5,487 nucleotides of DNA. It comes from Planctomycetota bacterium (GTDB taxonomy: Bacteria; Planctomycetota; UBA1135; GCA-002686595). Both the position numbers and the translations under genes were made by a program. Positions 4,300-5,487 of the stretch are shown here, piece by piece; position 1 is the stretch's first letter, and the number at the start of each line of letters is the position of its first letter. Location of the stretch: contig WTJQ01000403.1 in assembly GCA_011524785.1 (NCBI GenBank), positions 1-5,487 of the forward strand, written 5' to 3'. The notes under the pieces were generated by a model. It saw nothing but the letters and a program-made list of their open reading frames with translations, did not search any database and had not been told where the DNA came from.

Positions 4300-5487
4300 T
4301 CAGTTGGGGTTCAGGAGGCCGTAGCCGCTCTCGCCGTGGACGGCGTGGTCCATGCCCGCGAGCTCGCCGCGCTCGGCGAGGCGCAGGCCCACGGTGCGCT
4401 CCACGAGGACCAGCAGGACGATGGTCCCAACGGCCGATGCGCCGCCCGCCACGACGACCCCGAGAGCCTGGTGACCGAACTGCACCAGCACGCCGTGCTC
4501 GGGCACGTCACGGAGGAAGAAGGTCAGGCCCAGCGCGCCGACGATGCCGCCGACCCCGTGGATCCCGAAGACGTCCAGCGTGTCGTCGTAGCCGAGCCGG
4601 CTCTTGAGCGTGATGGCGCCGTAGCAGGCGACCGAGGCCAGCAGCCCCAGGGCCATCGCGCCTCCCGGCTGGACGTCGCCAGCGGCCGGGGTGACCGCCA
4701 CGAGCCCGGCGAGGATGCCGGACACGAGCCCGAGGCTGGTGGCCTTCCCGTGGCGCCAGCCCTCGAGCAGCATCCAGCCGAGCGCGCCGGCCGCCGCGGC
4801 GACCTGGGTCGCGGTGAGGGCCTGGGCGGTCTTGAGCCCGCTCTCCACCGAGCTGCCTGCGTTGAAGCCGAACCAGCCGACCCACAGCAGCCCGGCCCCC
4901 ATCAGGGTCATGACCAGGTTGTTCGGGTGCATGGCGACCCGCGGGAAGCCGCGCCGCGCTCCGAGGTAGAAGGCCGCCACGAGGCCAGCGACCCCTGCCG
5001 ACACGTGGATCACGGTCCCGCCAGCGAAGTCGATCGCGTCCCCGGTGAGGAAGCCGCCACCCCACACGATGTGGGCCAGCGGGTTGTAGATCAGCACGCT
5101 CCAGAGCGCGATGAAGAGGCAGTAGCCCAGGAAGCGCACGCGCTCCGCGAAGGCGCCGGCAATGAGCGCGGGGGTGATGATCGCGAACTTCCCCTGGAAC
5201 ATCGCGAAGACGTACTCGGGGATCCCGCCGTCCATGATCGCGGTGTCGATGCCCGAGAGCATGACCTTGGCAGGGTCCCAGCCGACCACGCCCCCGATCG
5301 TGTCGCCGAACGACATCGAGTAGCCGACGACCACCCACAGCACGCCGATGATCGCCATCGCCGCGAAGCTGTGCATCATCGTCCCGAGCACGTTCTTCGT
5401 GCGGACGAGGCCGCCGTAGAACATGGCGAGGCCGGGCACCATGAGGAGCACGAGCGCGGTGCTCGTGAGCATCCAGGCGGTGGTGCC
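4300..5487 (-). CDS. amt: Amt/MEP/Rh family ammonium transporter (partial, N-terminus off right edge)
   Basis: An open frame enters from the right edge (first visible residues GTTAWMLTSTALVLLM) and stops at 4300-4302, giving 395 visible residues and lacking only the extreme N-terminus. The internal Met at 5472 is not the true start: the upstream GTTAW continues the conserved first membrane helix. The protein forms a trimeric inner-membrane channel for ammonium uptake. Counting from the first visible residue, it retains the outer phenylalanine gate and recruitment site (F97 and F101 in FQGKF, W142 in VWGGG), the twin pore histidines (H161 in GGTVIHV, H310 in FGIHGVGGIVG), and the second gate with its serine in WFGFNAGS (F208, S212). 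GAFAERVRF and DFAGGTVIH are family hallmarks. The C-terminal VGLRLAERGELAGMDHAVHGESGYG matches the cytosolic region that couples pores and contacts PII. It lies directly upstream of the PII gene. The promoter lies outside the window, so nitrogen (NtrC-type) control cannot be judged. Confidence 0.97.
   Translation of the reverse strand, partial: GTTAWMLTSTALVLLMVPGLAMFYGGLVRTKNVLGTMMHSFAAMAIIGVLWVVVGYSMSFGDTIGGVVGWDPAKVMLSGIDTAIMDGGIPEYVFAMFQGKFAIITPALIAGAFAERVRFLGYCLFIALWSVLIYNPLAHIVWGGGFLTGDAIDFAGGTVIHVSAGVAGLVAAFYLGARRGFPRVAMHPNNLVMTLMGAGLLWVGWFGFNAGSSVESGLKTAQALTATQVAAAAGALGWMLLEGWRHGKATSLGLVSGILAGLVAVTPAAGDVQPGGAMALGLLASVACYGAITLKSRLGYDDTLDVFGIHGVGGIVGALGLTFFLRDVPEHGVLVQFGHQALGVVVAGGASAVGTIVLLVLVERTVGLRLAERGELAGMDHAVHGESGYGLLNPN

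Noticed and set aside
4508..5338. A 276-codon minus-strand frame within amt
   Set aside because: It is a frame-shifted shadow of the Amt coding frame, which is fully conserved across the same interval.

Overview
The window is GC-rich, roughly two thirds G+C by eye, with dense third-position G/C. That is why many long spurious reading frames are open opposite the real genes. Five protein genes account for almost all of it. No rRNA, tRNA, CRISPR array, insertion sequence or phage gene is visible. A DUF6288-type PDZ plus alpha/alpha-toroid secreted protein, next to a secreted GGG-type parallel beta-helix protein, suggests a Planctomycetota-like or related high-GC environmental bacterium. This is an inference from gene families; no taxonomic marker is present.

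Layout: (1) Positions 1-1137, minus strand: the N-terminal 379 residues of a secreted right-handed beta-helix protein whose C-terminus lies off the left edge. (2) Positions 1138-1331: a divergent intergenic region with three copies of a short direct repeat. (3) Positions 1332-2837, plus strand: an exported PDZ/DUF6288 protein with QW-like motifs. (4) Positions 2953-3918, plus strand: an integral-membrane desaturase-family protein with three histidine boxes, preceded by a 14-bp tandem duplication that carries its likely ribosome binding site. (5) A 24-bp convergent gap with a small hairpin. (6) Positions 3943-4284, minus strand: a PII signalling protein. (7) Positions 4300-5487, minus strand: an Amt ammonium transporter whose N-terminus lies off the right edge.

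The clearest functional unit is amt-PII. The genes are 15 nt apart and co-directional, transcribed amt first. The Amt keeps the pore residues and the C-terminal region that PII docks on. The PII keeps the arginine that plugs Amt pores in known complexes but has lost the tyrosine that is uridylylated in proteobacterial PII. The left half holds two divergently transcribed exported proteins of unknown role. The desaturase follows the DUF6288 gene after 115 nt and may or may not share its transcript. I see no convincing wholly new multi-gene system. The points most worth a second look are the variant PII, the cysteine-bearing beta-helix, and the duplicated start module of the desaturase.
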